DNA of 12,289 bases from an uncultured Clostridium sp. (GCA_900550335.1 URRU01000038.1:1-12289), one strand, 5' to 3'; positions 1 to 8,094 are shown, counted from the first letter of the stretch. Made by a program: numbers and translations. The notes: a model not told the origin generated them from the sequence alone.

Positions 1-1353
1 TCCTGTTGTACTTCCGACTTTTTCATTATTTTCATCATATAGTTCGTATTCTTTGTCATCTACTAGGTATAATGTATAAAATTGATGTTTTTCATTATAC
101 GCAGTAAACTTTTTATCAATATGTATTTTTATAAAGCTTATATCACTATCTTCTTGATAGTCATTGAAAGTCTTTCTGACATCAGCATTCTTATCAATCA
201 TAGAAAGTTTATTTGCAACCCAAGGAAGAAGAGTTCCCTGTATAGAAATTGAAAGAATAACTATACAAAATACTAGGTTGAATAAATTGTACTTTGTTTC
301 AACACCACTTAAAACAACGGAAATTGCAAAAACGATAGATGCAACTCCTCTAAGTCCAGACCAAGATACAAGTGCAATCTGTCTAGGTGATGATCTAAAT
401 GGAGCAAGAAGTACAGATGAAACTAGTGGTCTTGCAACTAATGTAAGAAATACCATTATCATCAATGAAGGTATCATAACTCTAGGTAAATCTACAGGTG
501 TTACTAAAAGTCCAAGTAGGAAGAATATTATAACCTGTGCGACATCTGTTGAAACATCGAAAAAATGCACTAAATATTTCTTATGTATTAAAGTTGAGTT
601 ACCTAAAATTATTCCACATAAATAAACACTCAAATATCCATTTCCATTTAATGTATAAGGCAGTGAAAATGATAGAAGCATTACTGCGAATAAGAAGATA
701 GTTACACTTTCTTGAGATTTAAAAAGACTAGTTTTAAATAAGTATATAGATAACTTAGCGACTAAAACACCAAATAATACTCCAAATAACATCTGCTGTA
801 CAAGTAGAGCTGGAATGGAAATGTCCTGTCCGAGCATAATTGCTATTAATGAAGTTGTAAGCATGTACGATATAGGGTCATTTGAACCAGATTCTATTTC
901 TAAAAGTGAGTCAGTATTGTTTTTTAAGGCTAGATTTCTAGAGCGAAGTATATTAAATACTGATGCAGCATCTGTAGAAGATATTACAGATCCTATTAAA
1001 ATACTCTCCAACCATGGTAGATGTAATATAAAATGAGAGAACAGTCCTACAGCTCCAGCAGTTCCAGCAACACCTACTGTCGAAAGTAACACAGATTGAG
1101 CTACAACTGGTTTGGCAGCTTTTAGATTTGTCCCAAATCCTCCATAAAACATTATGAAAATTAAACTGACTGAACAAATTATATTCACAAAGGAATAATT
1201 GTCAAAATTGATTTTGAAAAGACCATTCTCTCCAAAGCACATTCCAAGCAAGATGAATATAATAAGAGATGGTACAGGAAATTTTTCTAAAAAATCATTT
1301 AATAAGATTCTGATTATTATAATTACACTAACTAATAGTACGGCTTTTTCCAT
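1..1353 (-). CDS. Potassium (sodium)/proton antiporter, NhaP2/CvrA-type, CPA1 family; C-terminus beyond window
   Basis: Integral membrane antiporter exchanging cytoplasmic K+ or Na+ for protons, for pH and ion homeostasis. Reading back from the ATG at 1353-1351, the frame stays open for 451 codons to the window edge, so the C-terminus is missing. A strong ribosome-binding site (AAAGGAGGTT, 1368-1359) lies just upstream of the ATG and fixes the start. The protein is a series of hydrophobic helices. It carries the family's paired ion-site motifs: STDAA near residues 126-130 and ESGSNDP near 154-160. A later SWSGLRGVASIVFAI segment is also typical of CPA1 exchangers. After the last helix, a charged stretch beginning NDYQEDSDISF resembles the start of the cytoplasmic regulatory (TrkA-C/RCK_C-like) tail of NhaP2 proteins. 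The family assignment is firm; ion preference is not readable from sequence. It lies downstream of the frameshifted hydrolase on the same strand, with a 149-bp gap. Confidence 0.9.
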   Translation of the reverse strand, partial: MEKAVLLVSVIIIIRILLNDFLEKFPVPSLIIFILLGMCFGENGLFKINFDNYSFVNIICSVSLIFIMFYGGFGTNLKAAKPVVAQSVLLSTVGVAGTAGAVGLFSHFILHLPWLESILIGSVISSTDAASVFNILRSRNLALKNNTDSLLEIESGSNDPISYMLTTSLIAIMLGQDISIPALLVQQMLFGVLFGVLVAKLSIYLFKTSLFKSQESVTIFLFAVMLLSFSLPYTLNGNGYLSVYLCGIILGNSTLIHKKYLVHFFDVSTDVAQVIIFFLLGLLVTPVDLPRVMIPSLMIMVFLTLVARPLVSSVLLAPFRSSPRQIALVSWSGLRGVASIVFAISVVLSGVETKYNLFNLVFCIVILSISIQGTLLPWVANKLSMIDKNADVRKTFNDYQEDSDISFIKIHIDKKFTAYNEKHQFYTLYLVDDKEYELYDENNEKVGSTTG

Positions 1354-1502
1354 AGACAAACCTCCTTTAAGGTTCTTTGTATAATTAATGATAACACAAA
1401 TCAGAATAATTTGAAAATAGAAAAATTTTCATCTTGACTATCTTTTAAATAATAGAGTATTTTCATATTTATTCCTAAGGAAATTATAATAATTTATATA
1501 TT

Positions 1503-2350
1503 TTACTCAGTTTTATATTTTTTCTTTGTAAAAATTCCATTCTCATCACAATAAAATACAAGTGTTCCATTTTTATCTGTTCTATAAACCACAGAGCCAT
1601 TTTCTCTAAATGTATCGAGAACACTTCTATGTGGGTGACCGTAGTCATTGTTGTATCCACAAGAGATTGCAACAAGACAGCTTCTGGTTTAACTCTTTCT
1701 ACAAACTCTTTTGTTGATGAAGAAGAGCTTCCATGATGCCCTGCCTTTAAAAATTCTATATCTGGTAAATTACACGATGATAGTATCTCTGATTCGTTTT
1801 CTTTTTCAGCATCTCCAGTAAATAAAAACTCATAACCTTTGTAATTTAATAGAGATACAATTGAATTTAGATTATTTTTATCAGTAATTGTAGATGGAGA
1901 TAAAATTTCCATAGTTGTTGAGCTATCTATTTTTAATACATCTCCTTTTGTTAGGTATTCTATTTTTAAGTTTTTATCTTTGCAACTATCCAAAAGATTG
2001 TAAAAAGCTTCGGAGTCTGTTTTTGCTTCTGGCATATAGAAATGAGATATTTTAAACTTATCTATAATATAGTCCATGCTTCCTATATGATCTGTGTCTG
2101 GATGTGTGGCAATTAAAACATCAATTTTTTTTACACCTCTTCTTTTTAAGTATGAGTAAACTGTATGTTCAGCATCTTCATCTCCTGCATCCATGAGAAT
2201 ACGTTTGTTCTCAGGTGTCTGTATGAATATACTATCTCCCTGACCGACATCAATTATATGTACAGAAAATAATTTTTCTTTTGTGCAACCGTTTACATAG
2301 ATGACGAGTAAAAATAGTAAAAAAATTTTTATGAGTGATTTACTTTTCAT
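1503..2350 (-). pseudogene. ComEC-like metallo-beta-lactamase-fold lipoprotein, frameshifted near its C-terminus
   Basis: Predicted surface lipoprotein with a metallo-hydrolase domain like the C-terminal domain of ComEC/Rec2. The N-terminus has a basic, hydrophobic signal ending in VNGC (Cys22), a plausible lipobox. The domain starts with IDVGQGDSIF (33-42). It has the metal-binding HPDTDH (83-88), FTGDAE (177-182) and GHHGSSSSS (204-212). After about residue 226 the open frame turns into unrelated residues and stops at 1484. One frame over, from 1673 to the stop at 1505-1503, lies the expected ending. It contains SCGYNNDYGHPH, the family's conserved Gly-His-Pro-His segment, then 44 more residues. 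One base appears to be missing near 1670-1676; restoring it gives 282 residues. There is no long homopolymer at the site. It could be a true inactivating mutation, a sequencing error or, less likely, recoding. The start is supported by AGAGGTG at 2364-2358. Confidence 0.85.
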
Positions 2351-2448
2351 TTTTGTACACCTCTGTTAAAATAAATGTTTGGGAAATATAATTTTAGGGT
2401 AAAATAAAAATTATAAAAAAATTAATAGTTATCTCATTTATATAATCG

Positions 2449-2463
2449 ACTAATTATATTAGT
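2449..2463. promoter_or_regulatory. Perfect palindrome in a divergent promoter region
   Basis: ACTAAT-TAT-ATTAGT is a perfect 6+3+6 inverted repeat. It lies in the 234-bp gap between the divergently read hydrolase (minus) and DUF2156 (plus) genes. Its position suits an operator controlling one or both. In such AT-rich DNA it could also arise by chance, and I recognise no regulator. Confidence 0.3.
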
Positions 2464-2505
2464 TATAGACACAAAATGAGAAAAAATTTGAAAAATAAAA
2501 GAGAT

Positions 2506-2511
2506 TATAAT
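2506..2511 (+). promoter_or_regulatory. Possible -10 box for the DUF2156-GNAT unit
   Basis: A perfect TATAAT stands 74 bp upstream of the DUF2156 start codon. No convincing -35 hexamer is found 16-18 bp upstream, so the call rests on the -10 and on position only. Confidence 0.3.
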
Positions 2512-2584
2512 TTAGAAATATAAATGTATAAATATAAAATAAATGAAAAAAGATATGTTAAGGGGAAAAAAGGAGAGATTTTTT

Positions 2585-3493
2585 ATGAGTAATATAGAAT
2601 TTAAAAATTTAGATATAGAATCATTGGATAGGTTACAGCCATTCTTTGATATGACAGATTATGAAGCTTGTGATTATTGTTTTGCTACAATGTTTATGTG
2701 GCGGGATACTTACAAGACAAAATACCATATAGAAGATGATTTTGCGATAGTTTTTGGTGAATATGAAGGGGAAATATTCTCAGTACTACCACTAGCATCA
2801 AGAGAAAATGTTAAAAAAGCTATAGATTTTGCAATGGACTATTTTGAAGAAATAGAAAGCAAAGTTTATTTAAGAGGTATAAATAAGGAAATGGTGGACT
2901 ACGTTCACAGTAATTACGGAGATAAATTTGAATATATAGAAGAAAGGGATTTATTTGACTACATATATGATGCTGAGTCTTTAAGAACATTAGCAGGTAG
3001 AAAAAATCAGAAGAAGAGAAATCATATAAACTACTTCTTAAAAGAATATGAAGGAAGATTTGAAAGTAGATTATTAGATATAGCTGATTTTGACGATTGT
3101 AGAGCTTTACTTGATAAATGGAAAGTTCAGAAAGAAGATTCTGATGCAGATGTTGATGATGGAGAATATGTAGCAATAGAGAAAATATTCAATAATTATG
3201 ATAAACTAAGAGATAGGGTAAAAGTATTTGGAATATATGTTGATGGAGCTTTAGAAGCATTTAGTATAGGAGAAAAATTAAAACCTAATATGGCTCTTAT
3301 ACATATAGAAAAGGCGAATCCAGAGATAAGAGGTCTTTATCCATATATAAATCAGAAATTCTTAGTAGATGAATTCCCAGATGTTGAATTTGTAAACAGA
3401 GAAGAGGATTTAGGTATAGAAGGGCTTAGAAAGGCTAAACTTTCTTATCATCCTGTTAGATTTGCTGAAAAATATACAGTTAGAGAAAAATAA
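2585..3493 (+). CDS. DUF2156 protein (phosphatidylglycerol lysyltransferase C-terminal-like)
   Basis: A 302-residue soluble protein of the DUF2156 family. This family shares the GNAT-like fold of the C-terminal domain of MprF-type aminoacyl-phosphatidylglycerol synthases but has no membrane part. Hallmarks are visible: GRKNQKKRNHINYFLKEY in the middle, and HIEKANPEIRGLYPYINQ followed by NREEDLGIEGLRKAKLSY and a final HPVRF near the end. Its substrate is unknown. The start was placed at ATG 2585, not at the in-frame ATG 2543. AAAAGGAGAGA (2567-2576 region) lies at the right distance before 2585, and family members begin about here. The first 14 codons of the longer frame would overlap that ribosome-binding site. 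The stop is 27 bp from the next gene, so the two are probably co-transcribed. The family is confident; no function should be read into the name. Confidence 0.9.
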   Translation: MSNIEFKNLDIESLDRLQPFFDMTDYEACDYCFATMFMWRDTYKTKYHIEDDFAIVFGEYEGEIFSVLPLASRENVKKAIDFAMDYFEEIESKVYLRGINKEMVDYVHSNYGDKFEYIEERDLFDYIYDAESLRTLAGRKNQKKRNHINYFLKEYEGRFESRLLDIADFDDCRALLDKWKVQKEDSDADVDDGEYVAIEKIFNNYDKLRDRVKVFGIYVDGALEAFSIGEKLKPNMALIHIEKANPEIRGLYPYINQKFLVDEFPDVEFVNREEDLGIEGLRKAKLSYHPVRFAEKYTVREK

Positions 3494-3520
3494 ATTCAGT
3501 GTATAAATAGGAGGAGACCT

Positions 3521-4726
3521 ATGAACGTTAGAATAGCGACTGATAAAGATTATGATCAGATTAGAAAAATATGGACTTACTGTTTCAATGAAGGTGAAGA
3601 AGTAGAAAATTGCTACTTTGACAATAAATATAGAGCTAAAAATACAGTAGTTGCTGAATTGGAGGGAGATGTAGTTGCATCAATTCACTTAAATCAGCAC
3701 ACTATAAAACTCGGCACTAAAGAAGAGAAAGTATCTTATGTTGTAGGTGTATCTACTTTACCAGAGGCTAGGGGCAAGGGAATGATGAAGTCTATGATGA
3801 ATTTATCCTTTGAAGAGATGTACAACAGAGGACAAAATGTTTCTATACTTATGCCTATAGATTTTAGACTTTATAGAAGATTTGGCTTTGAAAACTGCTA
3901 TGACATGATAGAACATAGAATAAATATAGAGGATTTATCGGCTTTTAGAATAGAAAGAGATTTTAAAAGAGCAAAGGAATCGGATATAGATACTCTTATA
4001 GATATTTATAATAAATCTAATAAAAGATTAAATGGATACACTGTAAGAGGTAAGCAGAGATACGAGAATATGTTTAAGGAAGTAGCAGCCGATGGAGGTC
4101 ATATTTATATTTGCTCTGATGATAAAGGTGTATATGATGGATATGTTATTTATGCTATTAATGAGGGAAAATTCTTTGTGAGAGAAGTGTACTTTAGTAA
4201 TACAAAGGCTTTAAGGTCTATTTTAGCATTTATTTATAACCACAACACACAGTGTGAAAAGGTCGTTATAATGGAAGATGTTAGAAATACGATAGGTAAC
4301 ACATTAAAGAATCCTAAGACTTCAGAATCGCTTTTAAACCCATTCATGATGGGAAGAGTTATAAATATGAATGGATGTTTTAAAAATATAGCTAGATATT
4401 TTGAAATTGATTATAATTACTCTGAAAAATTAGAGAATGTAGATGAAAATGTAGTAATAGCTATAAAAGATGATTATATAAATCAAAATACTTCAAATTA
4501 TTGTCTAAAATTCAAAGATAATGTTTATAATTTTGAAGAATTAGAATATAATGAAGAAAATGCAGATTTAGTCTTAAATATAAATCAAATATCTCAATTA
4601 ATATTTGGATATAAAGATATAGACGATATTTTGGATTTATATGATAAGGAAATGAAAGAAGAAAAGCTAGAAATATTAAGAAAAATATTTGTTAAAAAGA
4701 GAAATCACATAAATGAATACGATTAA
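3521..4726 (+). CDS. Eis-like GNAT N-acetyltransferase with C-terminal SCP2-like domain
   Basis: A 401-residue cytoplasmic acetyltransferase of the Eis-like architecture. It has an N-terminal GNAT domain (about 1-140), a second GNAT-like region, and a C-terminal sterol-carrier-protein-2-like domain (about 295-395, ending in LVLNINQISQLIFGY). The acetyl-CoA loop is VVGVSTLPEARGKGMMKSMM, with the RGKG signature. It is followed by LMPIDFRLYRRFGFENCYD, where the tyrosine and FGFE are typical of the family. Family members acetylate amines, including aminoglycosides in mycobacterial Eis, but the substrate here cannot be read from sequence. The start ATG is preceded by AGGAGGAGACCT (3508-3519 region), a strong ribosome-binding site. 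It follows the DUF2156 gene after 27 bp and ends at a hairpin terminator. Pairing of two GNAT-fold proteins in one unit may mean related substrates; that is inference. Confidence 0.9.
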   Translation: MNVRIATDKDYDQIRKIWTYCFNEGEEVENCYFDNKYRAKNTVVAELEGDVVASIHLNQHTIKLGTKEEKVSYVVGVSTLPEARGKGMMKSMMNLSFEEMYNRGQNVSILMPIDFRLYRRFGFENCYDMIEHRINIEDLSAFRIERDFKRAKESDIDTLIDIYNKSNKRLNGYTVRGKQRYENMFKEVAADGGHIYICSDDKGVYDGYVIYAINEGKFFVREVYFSNTKALRSILAFIYNHNTQCEKVVIMEDVRNTIGNTLKNPKTSESLLNPFMMGRVINMNGCFKNIARYFEIDYNYSEKLENVDENVVIAIKDDYINQNTSNYCLKFKDNVYNFEELEYNEENADLVLNINQISQLIFGYKDIDDILDLYDKEMKEEKLEILRKIFVKKRNHINEYD

Positions 4727-4746
4727 AAAATAATATTATTAAAATT

Positions 4747-4786
4747 AAAATTGGATGTTGAGTATTTTACAACATCCAATTTTTTT
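4747..4786. terminator. Bidirectional intrinsic terminator between the GNAT gene and bioY
   Basis: A perfect 14-bp stem (AAAATTGGATGTTG, 4747-4760, with CAACATCCAATTTT, 4770-4783) encloses a 9-nt loop. It runs straight into T residues on the plus strand. Read on the minus strand it is followed by TTTTAATTTTAA. It lies between two convergent stop codons and can serve both genes. Confidence 0.9.
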
Positions 4787-4801
4787 ATATATTTTAAGTA
4801 T

Positions 4802-5347
4802 TTAGCAAGTTGCTGTGCTTACCTTTGATATGTTATATATTTTACTTCCTATTAGATATGCAGCTACAAGTTTGATTAAATCTGGAATTATAAATGGTAT
4901 GACACACATTCCAAGAGTTGCTGTAAGTCCTATTGGTCCATTTGCAGCAGAGAATACCTTCATAAACCAAACTGTTCCAAGAGCATAACATGCAATAAGT
5001 CCTATTATTGCTGAAATTATAAATGAAATTTTATTTTTTCCAAAGAATTTTTCAAAAGCCCACATTATTAAAGAAGTAGCTAAAAATCCTACTATATATC
5101 CACCAGTTGGGCCTGTTAAAGCAGCTAGCCCACTTTTAAAACCAGCAAATACAGGTAAACCTATTGCACCTAATCCTAAATAGATTAACAATGATATTGT
5201 TCCGAGTTTTCCGCCTAAAACCGCTATTGCTAGATATACACCAAATGTTTGTAGTGTAAATGGTACTGCTGTTGGAATAGAGATCCAAGAGCATATTGCT
5301 ATTATTACAGCACAAAGTGCTACATATACTAGTTCTTTTGTTTTCAT
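4802..5347 (-). CDS. bioY: BioY, biotin transporter substrate-binding (S) component
   Basis: Membrane S component of an ECF-type biotin uptake system; in group II transporters it works with a shared EcfA1-A2-T energizing module encoded elsewhere. The 181-residue length matches the family. It has about six hydrophobic helices. BioY signatures are clear: VPFTLQTFGVYLAIAVLGG (about 28-46), GLPVFAGF (63-70) and GPTGGYIVGF (79-88). No ATPase gene is in the window. The start ATG follows AGAGAGGT (about 5354-5361). It stands alone as a transcription unit, divergent from comEC and convergent with the GNAT gene. A good promoter and a candidate biotin-repressor site lie upstream, which suggests repression when biotin is plentiful. 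Identity is confident from several family-specific motifs. Confidence 0.96.
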   Translation of the reverse strand: MKTKELVYVALCAVIIAICSWISIPTAVPFTLQTFGVYLAIAVLGGKLGTISLLIYLGLGAIGLPVFAGFKSGLAALTGPTGGYIVGFLATSLIMWAFEKFFGKNKISFIISAIIGLIACYALGTVWFMKVFSAANGPIGLTATLGMCVIPFIIPDLIKLVAAYLIGSKIYNISKVSTATC

Positions 5348-5386
5348 AAATTTATACCTCTCTTATTTTTTCGATTTATGTTTACT

Positions 5387-5415
5387 AGAATAAATTAAAT
5401 TTAAATAAATGTCAA
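5387..5415 (-). promoter_or_regulatory. bioY promoter
   Basis: Read on the minus strand: TTGACA (5415-5410), a 17-bp spacer, then TATTCT (5392-5387). The -35 is perfect and the -10 matches four of six consensus bases. The expected transcription start near 5380 gives a leader of about 30 nt before the bioY ATG. Confidence 0.7.
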
Positions 5416-5441
5416 CTATAAAATAACAATAGGTTTACCTA
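5408..5441. promoter_or_regulatory. Candidate BirA (biotin repressor) operator
   Basis: An imperfect inverted repeat, ATGTCAACT (5409-5417) N14 GGTTTACCT (5432-5440), resembles the bioO pattern TTGTAAACC-N16-GGTTTACAA of BirA-controlled genes; the right half shares GGTTTAC exactly. It covers the -35 hexamer of bioY, where repressor binding would block transcription. A similar half-site, ATGTTTACTA (5378-5387), lies by the -10 as a direct repeat of ATGTCAACTA (5409-5418). The match is partial, so this is inference from pattern and context. Confidence 0.45.
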
Positions 5442-5472
5442 ATTATAAAGGTAAATCTATTGCTTTATTTTT
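5427..5472 (+). terminator. Hairpin with weak T-tract between divergent bioY and comEC
   Basis: CAATAGGTTTACC (5427-5439) pairs with GGTAAATCTATTG (5450-5462) over 13 positions, with one G-U pair on the plus strand and a 10-nt loop. It is followed by CTTTATTTTT. It looks like a terminator, but no plus-strand gene ends here. It may insulate the divergent units or stop antisense RNA from bioY. Its left arm overlaps the candidate BirA half-site. Confidence 0.4.
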
Positions 5473-5613
5473 AGTTTACTTTTATGTTGTAAATGATTAC
5501 TTAATAAAATAATGCATTTATCTAAATGAATATAAAAAACAAAAAAGTTTTTGTATATAATTTCAAAAATTGTCAAATATAAAAGTAGATAGGAAAGTGA
5601 GGGATATTTAAAT

Positions 5614-6933
5614 ATGTATTTAAGAAGGAATTTATTAGATAAAATGAGAGTATTTTTTATAAGAAGGCCAACTATGATTTTATTCTTTTTTATATTGTTA
5701 ATTTCTACTTTTTCTACTAGAGGAGAGATAGTTGACACTTTTGAATCTAACCAAATTATTAATATAAAATGGACAGTTATATCTGAATCAAAAAAAGATA
5801 GATACACTCAATACAGAATAGGTGATTGTTTGGTAAATGATTATTCCAATAATGTAAATCTAGAGGTTGGGGATATTGTAGAGATTAAAGGGAAGTCAAA
5901 GGCGCTTTCTGATATGAAGTTTGAAGATTTTAATTATGGAAGATACCTAAAAAGTACAGGAGTCGAGAGTTATTGCAACATGATAAATTGTAAAAAAGTC
6001 GGTATAAGTAAACCGTATAAATTAATTGGAATAATAAGAGAGTACATAAAAGATACTAATGCTTATCTTTATAAAGATAAGTCTGATTTTATAAATTCGA
6101 TGCTTTTGGGAGAGAAGAATCTTATGAGTGATAAGGATAAAAGGATGTTTTCAAGAACAGGAGTGAGCCATATTATAGCTGTTTCTGGACTTCACGTTGG
6201 GATATTATGTACTTTGGTAGGTTTTGTGGGCAGAAGGATAAATATAGCTTTTAATATGGTTATTGTAAACATTGTTCTATTTATGTACTTTTACATAGCA
6301 GGAGGAAGCCCATCTATTGGAAGAGCTATTGTATCGTCTATTTTTTCTGATATATGCTTTATTGTTGACAGAAAAAGGGACGGAATTAGTACACTTGCCA
6401 TAATTTCATCCTGTATGATTTTTTTAAATCCCTTTGTAATATACAATACAGGATTTCAACTTAGTTTCTTAGCTACATTTTCAATAGTTTACTTTTATCC
6501 AATTATAAATAAAAAAATAAAATTTTCTGCAGCATCGGTTACAATAGCAGCCAATATAATGACTTTACCAATAATTGTTTATAGCTTTGATGGAATTTCT
6601 ATATTATCGGTTGTGAGTAATATTTTGGCTGTTCCATTTGTTGCATTTGTTGTGTATATAGATGTAGCGAGTATATTTTTATTTAAATTTTTACCTTTTA
6701 TTGCAAGTATTGTCGCAGGATTAAATTCTGTAATTATATCCATAATTTATTTTATTCTAGAAAAAGTTGATGAAATATGGTTTTCATACATACAATTTAC
6801 TCAATTAGACTTTAGTTTTCTCGTGATTTATTATATAATAATTAGTCTAGGTATAATTTATTATGAAATAAAAGTCGTAGAGGAGCAAAGAAATGGATTA
6901 CAAGGATATTATCGGAGGAATGAAACAGAATAA
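5614..6933 (+). CDS. comEC: ComEC/Rec2-type DNA-uptake channel, membrane domain only
   Basis: Polytopic membrane protein of the ComEC/Rec2 family, the channel that passes single-stranded transforming DNA across the cytoplasmic membrane. Residues 20-33 form the first helix. About 40-160 is the external DUF4131/OB-like region. The Competence domain follows, with GVSHIIAVSGLHVG (183-196) and GFQLSFLATFSIVYFYP (280-296), both hallmark motifs. The protein ends at 439 residues after the last helices. The C-terminal metallo-beta-lactamase domain of the long ComEC (about 770 residues in Bacillus subtilis) is absent. No remnant of it follows, because holA starts inside the last codons (41-bp overlap). 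A separate ComEC-like hydrolase lies at 1503-2350. The start ATG has GAGGGAT upstream (about 5599-5605). The neighbourhood comEC-holA-rpsT is the usual one, so this is the orthologous locus. Confidence 0.92.
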   Translation: MYLRRNLLDKMRVFFIRRPTMILFFFILLISTFSTRGEIVDTFESNQIINIKWTVISESKKDRYTQYRIGDCLVNDYSNNVNLEVGDIVEIKGKSKALSDMKFEDFNYGRYLKSTGVESYCNMINCKKVGISKPYKLIGIIREYIKDTNAYLYKDKSDFINSMLLGEKNLMSDKDKRMFSRTGVSHIIAVSGLHVGILCTLVGFVGRRINIAFNMVIVNIVLFMYFYIAGGSPSIGRAIVSSIFSDICFIVDRKRDGISTLAIISSCMIFLNPFVIYNTGFQLSFLATFSIVYFYPIINKKIKFSAASVTIAANIMTLPIIVYSFDGISILSVVSNILAVPFVAFVVYIDVASIFLFKFLPFIASIVAGLNSVIISIIYFILEKVDEIWFSYIQFTQLDFSFLVIYYIIISLGIIYYEIKVVEEQRNGLQGYYRRNETE

Positions 6934-7924
6934 TTTTGAGAAAGTATATCTTTTCTATGGAAAAGAGTATTATCTTATAGAAAACTCAATAAAAATGTTA
7001 AAATCTGGCTTAAATGAGAGTATGCTTGATTTCAACTTTGATGTAATAGATGGTAAAGAAGTTCAATTAGATCAGCTTTTAAGCTCTATAGAGACATTTC
7101 CGTTTATGGATGATAGAAAAGTTGTAATAGTTAAGGACTTTGAACTTTTTGGCGGAAATAAGAAAAACTTTACTGATGCAGATGAAAAATATTTTGTAGA
7201 AAGACTAGATAATATACCTGATACAACTGTGCTGGCATTTATTGTTTATGGAGATATAGATAAGAGAAAGTCTATATATAAAAAAATAAACAAGGTTGGA
7301 ACAGTTTGTGAATGTAAGAAATTAGATGGAATGGATCTTTTTAAATGGGTAAAAAGAGAATTCTCTAGACTTGATGTTAATATAGAAAACTCTACAGTTG
7401 CATATTTTATAGAGCAACTTGGATATAGAGATAAAAATAGCGATATGACCCTTACAGATGTAAAAAATGAGATATTTAAGATGGGGTCTTATGCTGGTGC
7501 AGGAAGTACACTAACAAATGAAATAGTAGATAAACTTTCTCCTAGAAAAGTAGAAAATAATGTATTTAGAATGATAGATAATATAGGTATGAAAAATGCA
7601 TCTATTGCAATGAAAATTTTTAAGGATATGGTATTTGATGGAGAGCCTGTACTTAGAATAATGAGTTTAATATCGAGACAGTTTAGAATAATACTAAAAG
7701 TTAAAGATATGCAAAAGGAAAATATAAAATTTAAAGAAATTGCATCTACACTAGGACTTCAAGAATTTGTAGTAAAAAATGCAGCAAAACAGGGAGCGAA
7801 TTTCTCTGATGAAAAATTAAGCGAAATAATGAACTACATCCTAGAAAGTGAATACAGAATAAAAAATGGACTAATTGGAGACGAAGCAGCTATAGAAATA
7901 CTAATAGGAAAATACTGTAAATAA
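6893..7924 (+). CDS. holA: DNA polymerase III delta subunit (clamp loader)
   Basis: Delta subunit of the replicative clamp loader, which opens the beta sliding clamp and works with delta-prime and tau/gamma. It has the usual length (343 residues) and fold order. The N-terminal AAA+-like domain opens with FEKVYLFYGKEYYLIENSI and includes a PFMDDRKVVIVKDFELF strand region. A middle helical domain follows. The C-terminal collar domain contains LRIMSLISRQFRIILKVKDMQ and an ending with GLIGDEAAIEILIGKYC. Sequence similarity between delta subunits is low, so the call rests on this pattern plus the conserved comEC-holA-rpsT order. The start ATG follows AGAGGAG (6879-6885), lies within the last 41 bp of comEC, and implies translational coupling. 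Directly after the stop begins the structured element at 7926. Confidence 0.93.
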   Translation: MDYKDIIGGMKQNNFEKVYLFYGKEYYLIENSIKMLKSGLNESMLDFNFDVIDGKEVQLDQLLSSIETFPFMDDRKVVIVKDFELFGGNKKNFTDADEKYFVERLDNIPDTTVLAFIVYGDIDKRKSIYKKINKVGTVCECKKLDGMDLFKWVKREFSRLDVNIENSTVAYFIEQLGYRDKNSDMTLTDVKNEIFKMGSYAGAGSTLTNEIVDKLSPRKVENNVFRMIDNIGMKNASIAMKIFKDMVFDGEPVLRIMSLISRQFRIILKVKDMQKENIKFKEIASTLGLQEFVVKNAAKQGANFSDEKLSEIMNYILESEYRIKNGLIGDEAAIEILIGKYCK

Positions 7925-7925
7925 A

Positions 7926-8043
7926 GGGCAAAAGAGTAACTGCTCTATGCTCCAGGCTTCAGCGCCCCATAATTCTTGTAACACACTTCAAAGTATGGGG
8001 CGCTTGCAGAGTTGTCACAAAAGAGCAGTTACATCTCTTGCCC
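7926..8043 (+). repeat. Structured repeat element, copy 1 (possible RNA element after holA)
   Basis: Starts one base after the holA stop codon. The outer arms GGGCAAAAGAGTAACTGCTCT (7926-7946, written here as paired blocks GGGCAA, GAG, TAACTGCTCT) pair with AGAGCAGTTA, CTC and TTGCCC at 8022-8043. The inner stem is AGCGCCCCAT (7961-7970) with ATGGGGCGCT (7995-8004), a perfect 10 bp around a 24-nt loop. Between the stems lie unpaired flanks, CTCCAGGCTTC on the left and TGCAGAGTTGTC on the right. The left flank plus inner arm (7950-7970) recurs exactly, inverted, at 8279-8299; the right flank recurs with few changes. The family is not recognised. It could be a 3'UTR RNA structure or a small non-autonomous mobile palindrome. 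Confidence 0.6.
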
Positions 8044-8094
8044 CATCAGTTTATTAACTTGATTTAAGATAGATTAATATGTAAATTTGCAATG

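Noticed and set aside
164..1384. Plus-strand open frames at 164-625, 815-1036 and 1199-1384, and a minus-strand frame at 953-1177
   Set aside because: All lie inside the minus-strand antiporter frame, which has recognisable motifs and an excellent ribosome-binding site; these frames show no family features.
5457..5807. 116-residue minus-strand open frame overlapping the comEC start
   Set aside because: Low-complexity Ile/Leu/Lys sequence antisense to comEC codons, without a supported start.
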